Origin: Gemmata sp.
Lineage (GTDB): Bacteria > Planctomycetota > Planctomycetia > Gemmatales > Gemmataceae
Length of the DNA: 64,000 nucleotides
Reading direction: 5' to 3'
NCBI GenBank assembly: GCA_025055115.1
Contig: JANWYJ010000007.1
Span: forward strand, 1 to 64,000
Shown: positions 39,337-48,751 of the stretch, one piece after another
How positions within the stretch are numbered: the stretch's first letter is position 1
Layout of the letters: every line of letters begins with the position of its first letter
Position numbers and translations under genes: made by a program
The notes under the pieces: generated by a model
What the model was told of the DNA's origin: nothing
Databases searched by the model: none
Seen by the model: the letters and a program-made list of their open reading frames with translations, nothing else

Positions 39337-42300
39337 CGTCACAGCCATGACAATCGGCGCGGTCCGGTCCGGCCCTTTGACGAATTCGATCGTCTTGATC
39401 ACGGCGTCGGGACGTTTGGGCGTGATCGCCAGATAGCGTACCTGTTGATTCCGCAGGGCGAAGGCAAACTTCGACTCCGGGACATCGAAGCGGCGGATGT
39501 AGTCTGCGAAGTGAACGCCGTTTCTCAATTCGTGGTCTTCCGTTTGCCCGTCGGCATAGGTGAGGCGAACGATCATCGAGACCGTTTTGGGGGCGTTGTT
39601 ATCCAGCGCTCCCCAACCACTGATGCCGCTGAGCAGGTGAATCGCTTTCGCTGGGCCATTGAAAGGTAGACGGACGTTCTTGGGCATGGTCGGTGGGATT
39701 TTCCCCTGCGGCCCATACAGCATGATCACATTCTTGACCTGGTCTTTCTGTGGATCGACGAGCACGAAGGGGACATCGTTGAAGGTTTTCGGCTTCCAAT
39801 CGGGGAAGATGAGCCGTTCGGTGATGCCGCCGGCATCGAAGAACATGTCTTTGGTGCTGATGACGGTCGCGACTTTATCCAACGGCAAAGGCACGAACTT
39901 GCCTTTCTGCGACAAAAACTCCAGCAGATCGGCCAATTCCGTGGGCTGCATCACTTTCTCGAAACCTTCTGGCATGAGCGATTTGTCGGTTTCCTTCCAA
40001 CTCACAATGTCGGCTTTGGCGAGGGTGTGCCGTTTGGCGTCGGCATCGATCACTTCGAGGGTGGTGGCGGTTTGTGCGCCGAGGATACCCAGGATGGTGC
40101 GCTCGTCGCTGGTTGTCACGCGATAGAGTTTGAAGTTGCCTTCGACACTCCGGGATGGATCGAGAATGGCAATGATCATCTCCTCGCGGGGATGAACGCC
40201 GAAACCGGTGAGGTCGGGGCCGATGGCGTTGCCGTCGTTGCCGTGTTTGTGGCATTTGGCGCAGTGGGCCAGGAACATTTTTTTGCCGTTGTCGGCGTTG
40301 CCCGGTTTCATCAGTGCGGCTTTCAGTTCGTCGATGACTTTTTGCCGGTCGGGGTTGGGCAATCCGCCGCCGAGTTCGAGCAGTTGGCGGGCGCGGCGGC
40401 TGATGGTTGGATCGGGGTGGTTGGCCAGTGCGGTGCGTTGGTCGAGAGCGAGCATGTCGAAGCGGAGGGTACCTTGGTCGACGGCCTCCAGGAAGGCGCG
40501 GGTGGAATCGGTTTTCGCCAATACGATCCGCAAGGCCGCAGGCCGTGCCGCAACGGGAAGATGTGGCAGTTTCGCCACCACGGCTGGGCCGATCGCTTTG
40601 GCTTTCGATTGCGCCAACAGTTCCAGCAAGGCGGTGGCGAACGTCGGGGAACTGGTGGGACCGATGGCCTCGAGCAGTTGCGTTGCGGCCTCGTCGCTTT
40701 CTGGCAGCAATTCGAGGATCTGTTGCGCTGCGGTCAGCCGGGTGGCGTCAGTGGCTTTGGCATCCGCCAAGGTGGCCAGTGCCGCTTTCGTGAGGTCCTT
40801 GAGTTGCTCCTCGATCCCCTGGACACCCCACGTCGCCGCCAGTTTCAGCAGTTTGCCACGCGTGCTGGGCGTGACCTTGGTCAGGAGGGTGACGAGGGCT
40901 TGGTGAGCTTCTGCACTCAGTTGACCCTTTCCGCGCAACGATCCGGCCGCCGCCCATCCCGCGATGACCGCTTCGGTGGCCGCTAGGGGTGTGGTCGGTC
41001 GGGCGAGGTTGACCAGAATTGGTTCCAGGTCGTTGGCGGCCCCGCGGAGGGCGAAGTTCCGCGCGGCCAACTCGACGATCGAACGGACCGCCGCTTGCTG
41101 GGCGGCGCTATTGGTCAGGGTAGCCAAATCTTGCAAAAACGGAGTCGGGTGGGCCGCAGCAGCCAAGCCGAGAGCTTCGGCCAGTGTGCGGTCGGCCAGG
41201 TTGGCAGGATCGTTGAGCATGCGGACCAGCACCGTGCCGCGGTTGGGCCAATCCTTGCCGGTGACATCAAAGAGGCTCAGAAGCAACGCCTTGCGAACCG
41301 GCAGAGCCGGGTCTGTGGCCGCAGACGCCAGCACGGCGGCGGTGGTGTCCGTTTTGGGGGCGGTCCAACACGCCGCCGCCCGCACAGCGCTGGAGGGGTG
41401 CTTCATCGCGTGCTTCTCGATCGCAGCCAGGAGGGCCAACTGTTGCGCCTCGGTGCGGGCCAGCCCGCGGAGCGTCCAGAGGGCATGCAGTGCCCCGGCA
41501 TTCAGGCCGGTTTCATCCACACTCCGATCTTCCAGCAGTTTGTACAGGGCGGGGATTACATCCTCCTGACCGCGATCGATCAACAGCCGCTGCGCGTGCA
41601 GCCGCCACGTCAGGTTCGGATGCCGCAGCGTAGCAACGAGTTGGGCCGGGGTAGCATCTTGGAGGGTGAAGGGCTTCTCCTCAGGGGCTTTCGTGTAGAC
41701 GACGCGATAGATACGGCCGTGGGTTTTATCACGCAGCGGGGTTTCGTAAGCATTGCCGCGGCCATTGGTGAAGCCCGCGGGTGTGGGGTTGTGCTGGACG
41801 ATGAAGGCATACCAGTCGATCACCCAGACATGCCCATCGGGGCCGACTTGGGCATCAATCGGAGCGGTCCATTCGTCGTCACTGGCCACGAGGTTCCAAC
41901 CGTAGTTGGCTCGGAAGTTGGTACCGGTTGGCTCCAGTGTCATCGTCGCGGTCAGGTGACCGGTCGGTTCGGAGATGAAGGCGGTGCGGTTCCAATATTC
42001 GCGCGGATACGTGCGGGCCGTGTAAACGGCGATGTGCGACGCAGCGGTGAAGCCACCGTGCCAGTCGACCTGGCGAATCTTATCGGTGATCGGTTCGATG
42101 TGGTTATCGGGCGCGATGTTAGCCAAGACGCTGGGGGCCAGTCCGTTCACTTTCTCGTAATAGCGGTTGGCCAGCGGCAGATGAACGATGGGGCAACCGT
42201 TGGCGGTGCTACCAAACAGTTCTCCGGTTTCATTGAAGTTCAAGCCCCAGGTGTTGTTACTGGTGCTGCGAAGGAATTCGAGTTGGGTGACTTTCAGTGG

Positions 42301-43728
42301 AGCGCGCCGGGCATCCGCCCCGACGTTACGTTCAACCCGGAAGCGGTAGAAACCTTGGCGGAAGTTATGCCGCTCGCCGGCCACAGTGCCGTTGAACCCG
42401 GCGTAGCCCACGGCACCGTAAATCCAGCCGTCGAAACCGTAACGGAGGTTGCTTGGCCCGGCATGGGTATCGTAGGTGCTCCAGCCGCGGAACAGTTCCT
42501 GGCGGACGTCGGCTTGGCCGTCGCCATCGGTATCTTGCAGAAAGAGGGTGACGGGGGCTTGGTGAACGATCAACCCGCCGGCATAGGGTAGAAGGCTGGT
42601 GGCGATGCTGAGTTTATCGGCAAAAGTCGTGACTTTGTCACAAACACCGTCGCCGGTGGTGTCTTCGCAGATGACGATTTTGTCGTTGCCGCGGCCGGGA
42701 GGCTGCAGATCGTTGGGGTAATCGACCGTGACCGAAACGAACAAGCGGCCGTATTCGTCCCACGTCATCGCGATCGGTTTGCCGCCGAGGTCTTTTTCGG
42801 TCACGAAGGGTTTCACCACAAAATCGACCGGGGTGACGAAGTGTTTGAGGCTTTCCTCGACCGGTAGCGGTTTTTGCATTTTGGTGAGGGGGCCGCGCTG
42901 GCCGCCGCGCGGCGGGTAGAACGGCACCTTGGCTTCGACATATTCAAACGGCTTGACGTCCTTGCGCGGTTCAGTCATTTTGGGCTTTTCGTACTTAACC
43001 GGCTCGCTGTACGGCCCGGCCTGGGTGGGGTCTTGCCCGCAGGCCCAGCGCACGCCCCGTTCCAGCAGATTGTGGAAGCCAGGGTGGCCCCAGGTGCGCT
43101 GATCATGGCCCCAGGCGGTGTAAAACACCCGGCCTTGGCCGTGTTCGCGAATCCACGTCCACGGTTCCTTCACGTCGCCTTCCGCACGCACTTCCAGTAC
43201 CGTGCGGCCCTTCTCATTATGCTTGGTGTGAACGTAGGTTTCGTCCCAACTGGTGAAGCCCCCAAAGCCGGTCATAATCGGGTGCTGGGGTTGCACAATT
43301 TGTGTCCGGAAGGTGCCGCTGTTGTGGCTTTTGAATTGCGCCCCGACCAACTCGATGTACTTGGGCGAATTGTGGAAGCAGTAGCTGGCACAATGGACGG
43401 CCACCAAACCTTTGCCACCGGCGACAAAATCGAGCAGGGCTTTCTCTTGTTCGGGGCGGATTTGCGTGTGGTTGGCGTAGATCAATAGTGCATCGTAGGA
43501 GGCGAGAGTTTTGGCATTGAGGTCGTCGAGCTTGTCGGTGTAAGTCAGCGTGATGCCGCGGGTAGCGAAGACCCCCTGGAGCTGTTTGAAGCGCTCAGCC
43601 GGGCGATGCCCGCCGTTGTCGCCCAGGAACAACACCTGCAGCGGCTTCGGCTCCCGATCCGCACCCAGCAGCGGAAGTGTCACGGCCACAAGTACCAACA
43701 GCGAGCGGAGAGCAACGAGCGAGCGCAT
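39322..43728 (-). CDS. ThuA domain + PVC-type sorbosone-dehydrogenase-like propeller + HEAT-like + cytochrome c fusion protein
   Basis: N-terminal ThuA LQVLFLGDNGGHRPAERFKQL...ALLIYANHTQIRPEQEKALLDFVAGGKGLVAVHCAS; WDEYGRLFVSVTVDYPNDLQPPGRGNDKIVICEDTTGDGVCDK; heme AHCAKCHKHGNDGNAIGPDLTGFG. Confidence 0.88.
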   Translation of the reverse strand: MRSLVALRSLLVLVAVTLPLLGADREPKPLQVLFLGDNGGHRPAERFKQLQGVFATRGITLTYTDKLDDLNAKTLASYDALLIYANHTQIRPEQEKALLDFVAGGKGLVAVHCASYCFHNSPKYIELVGAQFKSHNSGTFRTQIVQPQHPIMTGFGGFTSWDETYVHTKHNEKGRTVLEVRAEGDVKEPWTWIREHGQGRVFYTAWGHDQRTWGHPGFHNLLERGVRWACGQDPTQAGPYSEPVKYEKPKMTEPRKDVKPFEYVEAKVPFYPPRGGQRGPLTKMQKPLPVEESLKHFVTPVDFVVKPFVTEKDLGGKPIAMTWDEYGRLFVSVTVDYPNDLQPPGRGNDKIVICEDTTGDGVCDKVTTFADKLSIATSLLPYAGGLIVHQAPVTLFLQDTDGDGQADVRQELFRGWSTYDTHAGPSNLRYGFDGWIYGAVGYAGFNGTVAGERHNFRQGFYRFRVERNVGADARRAPLKVTQLEFLRSTSNNTWGLNFNETGELFGSTANGCPIVHLPLANRYYEKVNGLAPSVLANIAPDNHIEPITDKIRQVDWHGGFTAASHIAVYTARTYPREYWNRTAFISEPTGHLTATMTLEPTGTNFRANYGWNLVASDDEWTAPIDAQVGPDGHVWVIDWYAFIVQHNPTPAGFTNGRGNAYETPLRDKTHGRIYRVVYTKAPEEKPFTLQDATPAQLVATLRHPNLTWRLHAQRLLIDRGQEDVIPALYKLLEDRSVDETGLNAGALHALWTLRGLARTEAQQLALLAAIEKHAMKHPSSAVRAAACWTAPKTDTTAAVLASAATDPALPVRKALLLSLFDVTGKDWPNRGTVLVRMLNDPANLADRTLAEALGLAAAAHPTPFLQDLATLTNSAAQQAAVRSIVELAARNFALRGAANDLEPILVNLARPTTPLAATEAVIAGWAAAGSLRGKGQLSAEAHQALVTLLTKVTPSTRGKLLKLAATWGVQGIEEQLKDLTKAALATLADAKATDATRLTAAQQILELLPESDEAATQLLEAIGPTSSPTFATALLELLAQSKAKAIGPAVVAKLPHLPVAARPAALRIVLAKTDSTRAFLEAVDQGTLRFDMLALDQRTALANHPDPTISRRARQLLELGGGLPNPDRQKVIDELKAALMKPGNADNGKKMFLAHCAKCHKHGNDGNAIGPDLTGFGVHPREEMIIAILDPSRSVEGNFKLYRVTTSDERTILGILGAQTATTLEVIDADAKRHTLAKADIVSWKETDKSLMPEGFEKVMQPTELADLLEFLSQKGKFVPLPLDKVATVISTKDMFFDAGGITERLIFPDWKPKTFNDVPFVLVDPQKDQVKNVIMLYGPQGKIPPTMPKNVRLPFNGPAKAIHLLSGISGWGALDNNAPKTVSMIVRLTYADGQTEDHELRNGVHFADYIRRFDVPESKFAFALRNQQVRYLAITPKRPDAVIKTIEFVKGPDRTAPIVMAVTVETP

Positions 43729-43923
43729 AGTAACTCCTCAAATTCTCATCAACAAACCCATGATATTTTACGCAAAACCGCGGAATTGCCCCATCGACAA
43801 CTTGGCCCCCGTTGTTGGCCTATGGCCGGCCCAAGCGCCGTTTTCGCTCAAGTGTCAACCCGGACCGCTCATTCTGCCGAAATCCCTTATGACGAATGCG
43901 CAGGTTCATCATAGGAGTCAGGG

Positions 43924-45828
43924 ATGACGACGTGGCGATTGACCGTACGAACGGTGGCGGCGCTGGTACTGGTCGCGGGGGTGGGGACCACCAGCCACGC
44001 CCAGCCCGGGGCAGTGACGCCCGAATGGGCCTTCCAACAGCTGCCCAAGCAACCCGGCGTCAATGTCCATACGCCCACACCCGATCAAGTCGCCCGCTGC
44101 AAAGTCGAGCCGATTCCCAATCCCAAAGACGCCAACAAGCCGATGGGCTACATGGTGCGCGATCCCGACGGCAAGTTGGTGCGCATGTTCGTGACCTACG
44201 ACGGTCGCAACTTCAATATCAGCTCTTTCTTCCTCGATGGTATCGAAGCGTATCGCGAAGTCTACCCGCCCGAGCCAAACGCTCCCTACCAATTCCGCTG
44301 GCTCGGCCCGAACGGCACCAAATGGGGCCTCGACCGCAACCGCGATGGCCATATCGACGAATGGTACGTCATTTCCCCCGAAGAAGTAAGCCAAGAATTG
44401 CTCAAAGCCGTTGTCAGTCGCGATGTCAAACGACTCGAAGCGCTTTTGGCAACCCACGAACAACTGACTGCCTTGGGCTTACCAGCCGCTGAAGTGGAAA
44501 AGCTCAAGTCCCGAACCGCACAGGCCAGCAAACGCCTGGCCGAGACCGCCGAGGCCCTGAAACTGTCGCCCCATGCCAAGTGGATTCACGCGGAATTCGG
44601 CATTCCCCAAACCCGCCCCGCCGATGCCTTTGAAGGTCGCGACGACTTCATCTCCTACAAAAACGGGACGATCCTCGTCGACGATGGCGGCAAATCGCTC
44701 ACTTTCAACACCGGCGAATTGGTACTGATTGGCCGATCGTGGAAGCTGCTCGATGGTCCGTCGGTGGGTCCGGCGCCGATCGAGGGTAACGCGGCCGCAG
44801 GTACCGTGGTGCTGCCAGAAATCGCTGAGCTGGTGGCGAAGCTCAACGAATTGGATAAAAACGCCCCCGCACAGCAAACCGTGCCGGCCCTGGCCAAGTT
44901 CTATGCCGATCGGGCCGCCCTGCTGGAGCAGATCACCGCGAAGATTCCCGATAGCAAATTCGACATCAAAGAAACATGGTTGAAAATGCTCATCGACAGC
45001 CACGCGACCGCCTGTGAGGGTGGCCGGCCGGACAGTTTCAATTTGCGCCGCTTGAAAGATTGGCAGCAAGCCTTCATCAATGCCCGTTTGGATGCCTTGG
45101 CCGCCTACACCGCCTTCCGCATCATCACCGCAGAAAACAGCATTGCCTTGGCGAATATCAGCAAAAACGAGGAACTCGGGGCGGTGCAAGAGAAGTGGCG
45201 GAATCATCTCGAAGCCTTTGTGAAAGCCTATCCGAAGGCGACGGATGCTCCGGAAGCCGTCTGGCGGCTGGCGATGGCCTGGGAATTGTCTGGCGCCAAA
45301 GATGCCGAAGCCAAGGCCAAAGAGTGGTATCGCGTGCTCCTGCGGGACTACCCCGGTCACCTCCACGCGACCAAAGCGGCCGGAGCGCTCAAACGGCTGG
45401 AGAGTGAAGGCCAACCCCTGGAACTGGTTGGCCCGCTGCTGAATAACCCGACCCAGCAATTCAACGCCGCTGCCAAGGATCATGTGGTGGTCGTGTATTA
45501 TTGGGCCAGTTGGAGCCACTCGCTCGCCGACGATGCCAAAAAGCTCAACGCCCTGGCGAAAACCTACGGACCCAAAGGTTTGCAGATTGTTACCGTGGGG
45601 CTGGATCACGACGCCAAACTGGCGGCCGACACCGTGGCCCGCGTCGGCCTGCCGGGTACCCATCTGTTCGCCCCTGGCGGTTTGGATGCCAGCCCCCTGG
45701 CCGCCGCTTATGGCATTCTCGCCCCACCCCATCTGTTGATCACCGACAAGACCGGCAAAATCGTCGATAACAACGCCGCCGTACCCATGCTCGAAGAGCA
45801 ACTGAAAAAACTGCTCGGCACAGAGTGA
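43924..45828 (+). CDS. Hypothetical secreted protein with C-terminal TlpA/thioredoxin-like domain lacking CxxC
   Basis: DHVVVVYYWASWSHSLADDAKKLNALAKTYGPKGLQIVTVGLDHD...AYGILAPPHLLITDKTGKIV. Confidence 0.65.
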   Translation: MTTWRLTVRTVAALVLVAGVGTTSHAQPGAVTPEWAFQQLPKQPGVNVHTPTPDQVARCKVEPIPNPKDANKPMGYMVRDPDGKLVRMFVTYDGRNFNISSFFLDGIEAYREVYPPEPNAPYQFRWLGPNGTKWGLDRNRDGHIDEWYVISPEEVSQELLKAVVSRDVKRLEALLATHEQLTALGLPAAEVEKLKSRTAQASKRLAETAEALKLSPHAKWIHAEFGIPQTRPADAFEGRDDFISYKNGTILVDDGGKSLTFNTGELVLIGRSWKLLDGPSVGPAPIEGNAAAGTVVLPEIAELVAKLNELDKNAPAQQTVPALAKFYADRAALLEQITAKIPDSKFDIKETWLKMLIDSHATACEGGRPDSFNLRRLKDWQQAFINARLDALAAYTAFRIITAENSIALANISKNEELGAVQEKWRNHLEAFVKAYPKATDAPEAVWRLAMAWELSGAKDAEAKAKEWYRVLLRDYPGHLHATKAAGALKRLESEGQPLELVGPLLNNPTQQFNAAAKDHVVVVYYWASWSHSLADDAKKLNALAKTYGPKGLQIVTVGLDHDAKLAADTVARVGLPGTHLFAPGGLDASPLAAAYGILAPPHLLITDKTGKIVDNNAAVPMLEEQLKKLLGTE

Positions 45829-45964
45829 GCTTTCCGCTGCGGTGACGTGACGGCTCCCCTGCTCGTCACGCACCCCAAGAACCGACACCAACCCGCCACG
45901 GTCGGCAGCTTCGGCTTCCGGCCGTTGGCTGTTTCTCCGTCGGTGTTGTCGGTATGCTGTCGGC

Positions 45965-47419
45965 ATGGAACCGTTTGTGCAGGAATTGGCCGAAGCCCGC
46001 CACGCCCAACAAGCCTGGGTGGCGGTACCTCTGTCGGAACGCCTCCGCTGTGTGCGGCAACTGCGTGGACTGATCGCGGAGCAAAGCGACGCCATCAGTG
46101 CGGCCATTGCCGCCGACATCGCCCGGCCAGCCACGGAAGTGGTGGCGACGGAGCTGTTGCCGACTGCCGCGGCCCTGAAGTTTCTGGAGAAGCGGGCCGC
46201 ACGGCTTTTGGCTGTGCGGCGTGTTTCGTGGTGGGACCAGCCAACGTGGCTCTTCGGTTGCCGCGATCGCGTTCATCGCCGGCCTTGGGGCGTCGTTGGG
46301 ATTATTGGCACGTGGAACTATCCGTTCTATTTGAATGTCGGGCCAATGGCGCAGGCCTTGGTTGCCGGCAACGCCGTGTTGTGGAAGCCGAGCGAGAACG
46401 CCGTGCGGATCGCCGAACTGACGGGGCAACTTTTTCGGGCCGCCGGTTTCCCCACAGAGCTGGTGCAAACCCTTCCTCCCACACGTGCAGCCGGTCCACG
46501 TCTGGCGGAAACCGATGTCGATTATCTCGTCTTCACAGGTTCCGATACCGTGGGCCGCCGCCTGGCGGCGCGGCTGGGCGAGCGGCTGATCCCGTCCACA
46601 CTCGAACTTTCCGGCTGCGATGCGATGGTGGTGTGTACCGATGCCAACCTGCCACTGGCGGCCCAAGCGGCCTGGTTTGCACTGGCGCTCAATCGCGGGC
46701 AGACATGTATCGCCGTGCGCCGCATTCTCGTGCCGCGTCAGCAGCTGGACGCCTTCTTGGCCGCATTCCAGCCGTTGATTCGCCCCGAACCGCTGGCGTT
46801 GGTCTTGGAAAGCCAAAAAACGCAGGCCGAACGGTTGATTGCCGATGCCGTCGCTCGCGGCGCCAGCGTCTGGCGCCCCCCGGCCGCGAAGCCCGCAGAG
46901 CCTGCGAACGCCCTGACGCCGACCATTCTGATGAATGTGCCCGCCGACGCAGCCATCTGCCGCGAAGCCTGCTTTGCCCCCGTGGCGGCAATCATTCCCT
47001 TCGATCAGATCGACGAGGCGATCGAAATCATCCGGCAATCACCGTTTGGGCTATCGGCGTCGATCTTCAGCGCGGACACCCAACACGCGCAGCAGCTGGC
47101 AGCACGCCTTCCTGCGGGCAGTGTGTGCATCAACGACATCCTTGCTCCCACCGCGCACCCGGCCACGCCTTTTGGCGGCCGAGGAGCCAGTGGCTGGGGC
47201 GTGACGCAAGGGCCAGAAGGGCTTCTGGCGATGACCGTGCCGCAAGTGGTCACGGTTCGCAGCGGTACCTGGCGTGTGCATTTCGACGAAGCCGCTCGGC
47301 CTGATCCGGCCACCGGGGAGATTCTCCGCGGCCTGCTCCGCTGGACGCATGCCCGCAGCTGGCGCGCGAAACTGCACGGCTTACGCCAACTCCTGCATGG
47401 CCTCCGCCGCAAGAAGTGA
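45965..47419 (+). CDS. Aldehyde dehydrogenase family protein
   Basis: GVVGIIGTWNYPFYLNVGPMAQALVAGNAVLWKPSENA; FTGSDTVGRRLAARL; ELSGCDAMVV; NRGQTCIAVRRILV catalytic Cys. Confidence 0.92.
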   Translation: MEPFVQELAEARHAQQAWVAVPLSERLRCVRQLRGLIAEQSDAISAAIAADIARPATEVVATELLPTAAALKFLEKRAARLLAVRRVSWWDQPTWLFGCRDRVHRRPWGVVGIIGTWNYPFYLNVGPMAQALVAGNAVLWKPSENAVRIAELTGQLFRAAGFPTELVQTLPPTRAAGPRLAETDVDYLVFTGSDTVGRRLAARLGERLIPSTLELSGCDAMVVCTDANLPLAAQAAWFALALNRGQTCIAVRRILVPRQQLDAFLAAFQPLIRPEPLALVLESQKTQAERLIADAVARGASVWRPPAAKPAEPANALTPTILMNVPADAAICREACFAPVAAIIPFDQIDEAIEIIRQSPFGLSASIFSADTQHAQQLAARLPAGSVCINDILAPTAHPATPFGGRGASGWGVTQGPEGLLAMTVPQVVTVRSGTWRVHFDEAARPDPATGEILRGLLRWTHARSWRAKLHGLRQLLHGLRRKK

Positions 47420-47437
47420 ACTTCCTCGGAGCGTCCC

Positions 47438-47537
47438 AGGAACTATTCGCCACCATGACGCCCCAGGAACTATTCCCACCATAACGCCCCAGGAACTATT
47501 CGCCACCATGACGCCCCAGGAGCTATTCGCCACCATG
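47438..47537. repeat. 27-nt tandem array (4 units) carrying SD-like and ATG, at the start of the 47508 gene
   Basis: aggaactattcgccaccatgacgcccc units at 47438, 47465, 47491 and 47518 (27/26/27 nt steps). Units 1, 3 and 4 contain ATG; unit 2 has ATA. Confidence 0.92.
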
Positions 47538-47969
47538 AAAAGTCCAGCGCGCTTCGGCCGCGACGGCCGCCGCCGCCGTGCCTTGGATGAAGTCGCCGCG
47601 GCCATTCAATGGGCGCGGCGGAGCCGTCCGGTGCCGATTGTTTCAAGTGTGATGATCGACGAGCAATTCCCCGTGCCCATCGCACCACGACTCTGGCAGG
47701 CAGTCCAACAAGGATTGGGCCTTACGCTGCCGGCGTTGGAATTCTCGGGTGGGCATTGGTTTTTGCCCGAGGGTTTCACCACCATTTGGGATGTGGTGGA
47801 CGCGGCGTTGCGCGCTGGTCGGGATTGGCTGCCGCCCCAATTTGGTACCGTGGCCGAGTGGCGCAATGCCCAGATTTTCGCCGCGGTACGGCAGTGTTTC
47901 GCTAGCGAAGCTGGAGTCCCGCCGCAGGCTGTAGACCGCGATACCCGGTTGAGTGATCTGTTCCGGTGA
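47508..47969 (+). CDS. Hypothetical protein
   Basis: MTPQELFATMKSPARFGRDGRRRRALDEVAAAIQWARRSRPVPIVSSVMIDEQFPVPIAPRLW...; alternative ATG at 47535. C-terminus weakly resembles an acyl-carrier-like helix. Confidence 0.5.
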   Translation: MTPQELFATMKSPARFGRDGRRRRALDEVAAAIQWARRSRPVPIVSSVMIDEQFPVPIAPRLWQAVQQGLGLTLPALEFSGGHWFLPEGFTTIWDVVDAALRAGRDWLPPQFGTVAEWRNAQIFAAVRQCFASEAGVPPQAVDRDTRLSDLFR

Positions 47970-47997
47970 GCGTGTTATGCCGGTGAGCGTGTTATGC
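47964..47997. repeat. 17-nt tandem duplication containing the stop codons of both convergent genes
   Basis: cggTGAgcgtgTTAtgc x2, identical and contiguous. Confidence 0.92.
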
Positions 47998-48441
47998 GGG
48001 TAGCAGATGGAGCAGCAAGAGGATTTTGCGGCCGAAGATGAGGCCACCGATGGCGGCCGCCGTCAGGGCAGCGACGAGAACAGCACCGGCGGCAATGTCG
48101 AGGCAACCGTAGACGCGATCACGCGCTTCAGCTTCCAAACCGCGGAAAAGGGTTTCTACCGCGCTATTGAACAATTCCGCCGTCAGAACCAGGCCGATGC
48201 AACCAATGACCACGCACCATTCCCACAATTCGCATTCCAATACAATCGCCAGCATCAGGGCCAAAATGGCGAAGAAGAAATGCACGGCGAAGCTGGAGTG
48301 ACCGCGCACACCCCGTTTGACCCCGCGAAACGCTTCGCGGAACTTATCCCGCCAGTAGCGGGGCTGGCGGTGGTGCCGATGCGTGCGCTGGCTGGACTGC
48401 GGCTGTTCACTGGTCACGAGTGCCTCCTGCCCGCCCTCCAA
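47992..48441 (-). CDS. dgkA: Diacylglycerol kinase, DgkA family
   Basis: FREAFRGVKRGVRGHSSFAVHFFFAILALMLAIVLECELWEWCVVIGCIGLVLTAELFNSAVETLFRGLEAEARDRVYGCLDIAAGAVLVAALTAAAIG. Confidence 0.92.
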   Translation of the reverse strand: MEGGQEALVTSEQPQSSQRTHRHHRQPRYWRDKFREAFRGVKRGVRGHSSFAVHFFFAILALMLAIVLECELWEWCVVIGCIGLVLTAELFNSAVETLFRGLEAEARDRVYGCLDIAAGAVLVAALTAAAIGGLIFGRKILLLLHLLPA

Positions 48442-48583
48442 AAGGGAGTGATCCCATGGTCCGGCCTCGGGTCCGCGGGCCGCGGCGGCCAGAACCGTAC
48501 TTCTGGTGTACTTCCGCCGGCGTCGGTGTCATCCACGCCGGTGGAAAAAATCGTGGTCCCTCCTGTACTCGGTCGGCGCGACT

Positions 48584-48688
48584 CTGGCAAGATCGCACCG
48601 CCCCAGTAATCAGCAATAATCCCACGATGGCGGTGAGGTCGATCCGCGCCATAGCGCCGGCACGATCGCACCGCCCCAGCAATCAGCA
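48584..48688. repeat. Gapped direct repeat, offset 73 nt
   Basis: c(t/c)ggca(a/c)gatcgcaccgccccag(t/c)aatcagca at 48584-48615 and 48657-48688. Confidence 0.92.
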
Positions 48689-48751
48689 GAAACGCCCCAT
48701 GGAAAACGCCCGCGGTTGGGCTGATGATCTTCACTGGGCCTGAGGTGCGCT

